This document shows positions 63,991 to 64,000 of a stretch of DNA of 64,000 nt, one piece after another. The notes beneath the pieces were generated by a model that saw nothing but the letters and a program-made list of their open reading frames with translations, was not told where the DNA came from and made no database searches. Each line of letters opens with the position of its first letter. Position 1 is the stretch's first letter. A program made the position numbers and the translations under genes. The DNA lies in NCBI RefSeq assembly GCF_026262505.1, contig NC_067205.1, positions 21,423,585 to 21,487,584 of the forward strand, in the 5' to 3' direction. Source of the stretch: Trichomonas vaginalis G3. Taxonomy: Eukaryota > Parabasalia > Trichomonadida > Trichomonadidae.

Positions 63991-64000
63991 CTTGAATTTT

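Larger units (their letters stand above)
62038..64000. mobile_element. Maverick C, left end, relative of A (runs off window)
   Basis: It begins AGTTAGTATGG, like A, with a terminal hairpin, 12-bp repeats, the TIR gene and the 78-aa coiled-coil gene in the same order. Beyond about 62965 the sequence departs from A and holds only non-coding repeats to the window end. Some genes are broken (about two breaks). It is inserted in Polinton B. The target duplication cannot be confirmed because the other end is outside. Confidence 0.85.
62998..64000. other. Gene-free end of window in Maverick C
   Basis: No convincing gene. It contains GAGGAACTAGGGACAGAG-like repeats (63188, 63378), the ATGACCTCC array (63405-63645), a TTTTGTCATGATTTCTTCATCG direct repeat (63860-63910) and a GGGTAGA palindrome block (63941-63990). 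Confidence 0.5.

Overview
The window is AT-rich, intron-poor eukaryotic DNA crowded with very large virus-like transposons (Mavericks/Polintons), with KilA-N genes and near-identical segmental copies. This fits a parabasalid protist, most likely Trichomonas vaginalis or a close relative. That call is an inference from element content and base composition; no species-specific marker was seen.

Layout. Positions 1-56372 hold a tandem array of about 9.81-kb host units, with four copies visible. All host genes are on the minus strand. Each unit has a gene for a protein built of repeated beta-sandwich (Ig/cadherin-like) modules and two adjacent paralogous MFS sugar-transporter-like genes. Two insertions sit inside the Ig-like gene in every copy where the site is visible, so both predate the array: a 2.26-kb DNA transposon with an rve/IS481-like DDE transposase, and a 0.96-kb non-coding block made almost entirely of consecutive hairpins. 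The outer units (0 and 3) share variants, as do the inner units (1 and 2).

Maverick A (28487-49540, about 21.05 kb, 5-bp target duplication TCAAT) landed inside the third DNA transposon, next to that transposon's own hairpins. It has 0.79-kb inverted termini that each carry a small gene. Its parts include a capsid protein, a packaging ATPase, an integrase, two KilA-N genes, penton-like proteins, a long fibre gene ending in a phage tail-collar-like domain, and several small virion-type proteins. No family B DNA polymerase or cysteine protease is recognisable in it. It does carry a 3.2-kb block with an SF3 helicase and a possible primase motif, bounded by inverted arrays of a 121-bp satellite; this block cuts off one KilA-N gene.

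Element B (from 56373) is a second, unrelated Polinton lineage. It starts exactly where the fourth host unit stops, just past an Ig-like gene's 3' end. It carries an intact 546-aa capsid-like protein, two related amphipathic small proteins facing each other, and the exonuclease part of a broken family B DNA polymerase. Maverick C (from 62038, running off the window) is inserted into B and is a relative of A.

The result is nested insertion: host gene, then DNA transposon, then Maverick A, then helicase block; and host gene, then B, then C. The most unusual signals are (1) the hairpin arrays, with family-specific apical sequences on unrelated stems; (2) short GC-rich double hairpins scattered through Maverick A, several inside reading frames without breaking them; (3) the helicase block with satellite inverted termini; (4) terminal hairpins that appear to covary between Mavericks; and (5) a phage-tail-like fibre in a Maverick. 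All elements are treated as fossils; many of their genes are broken.
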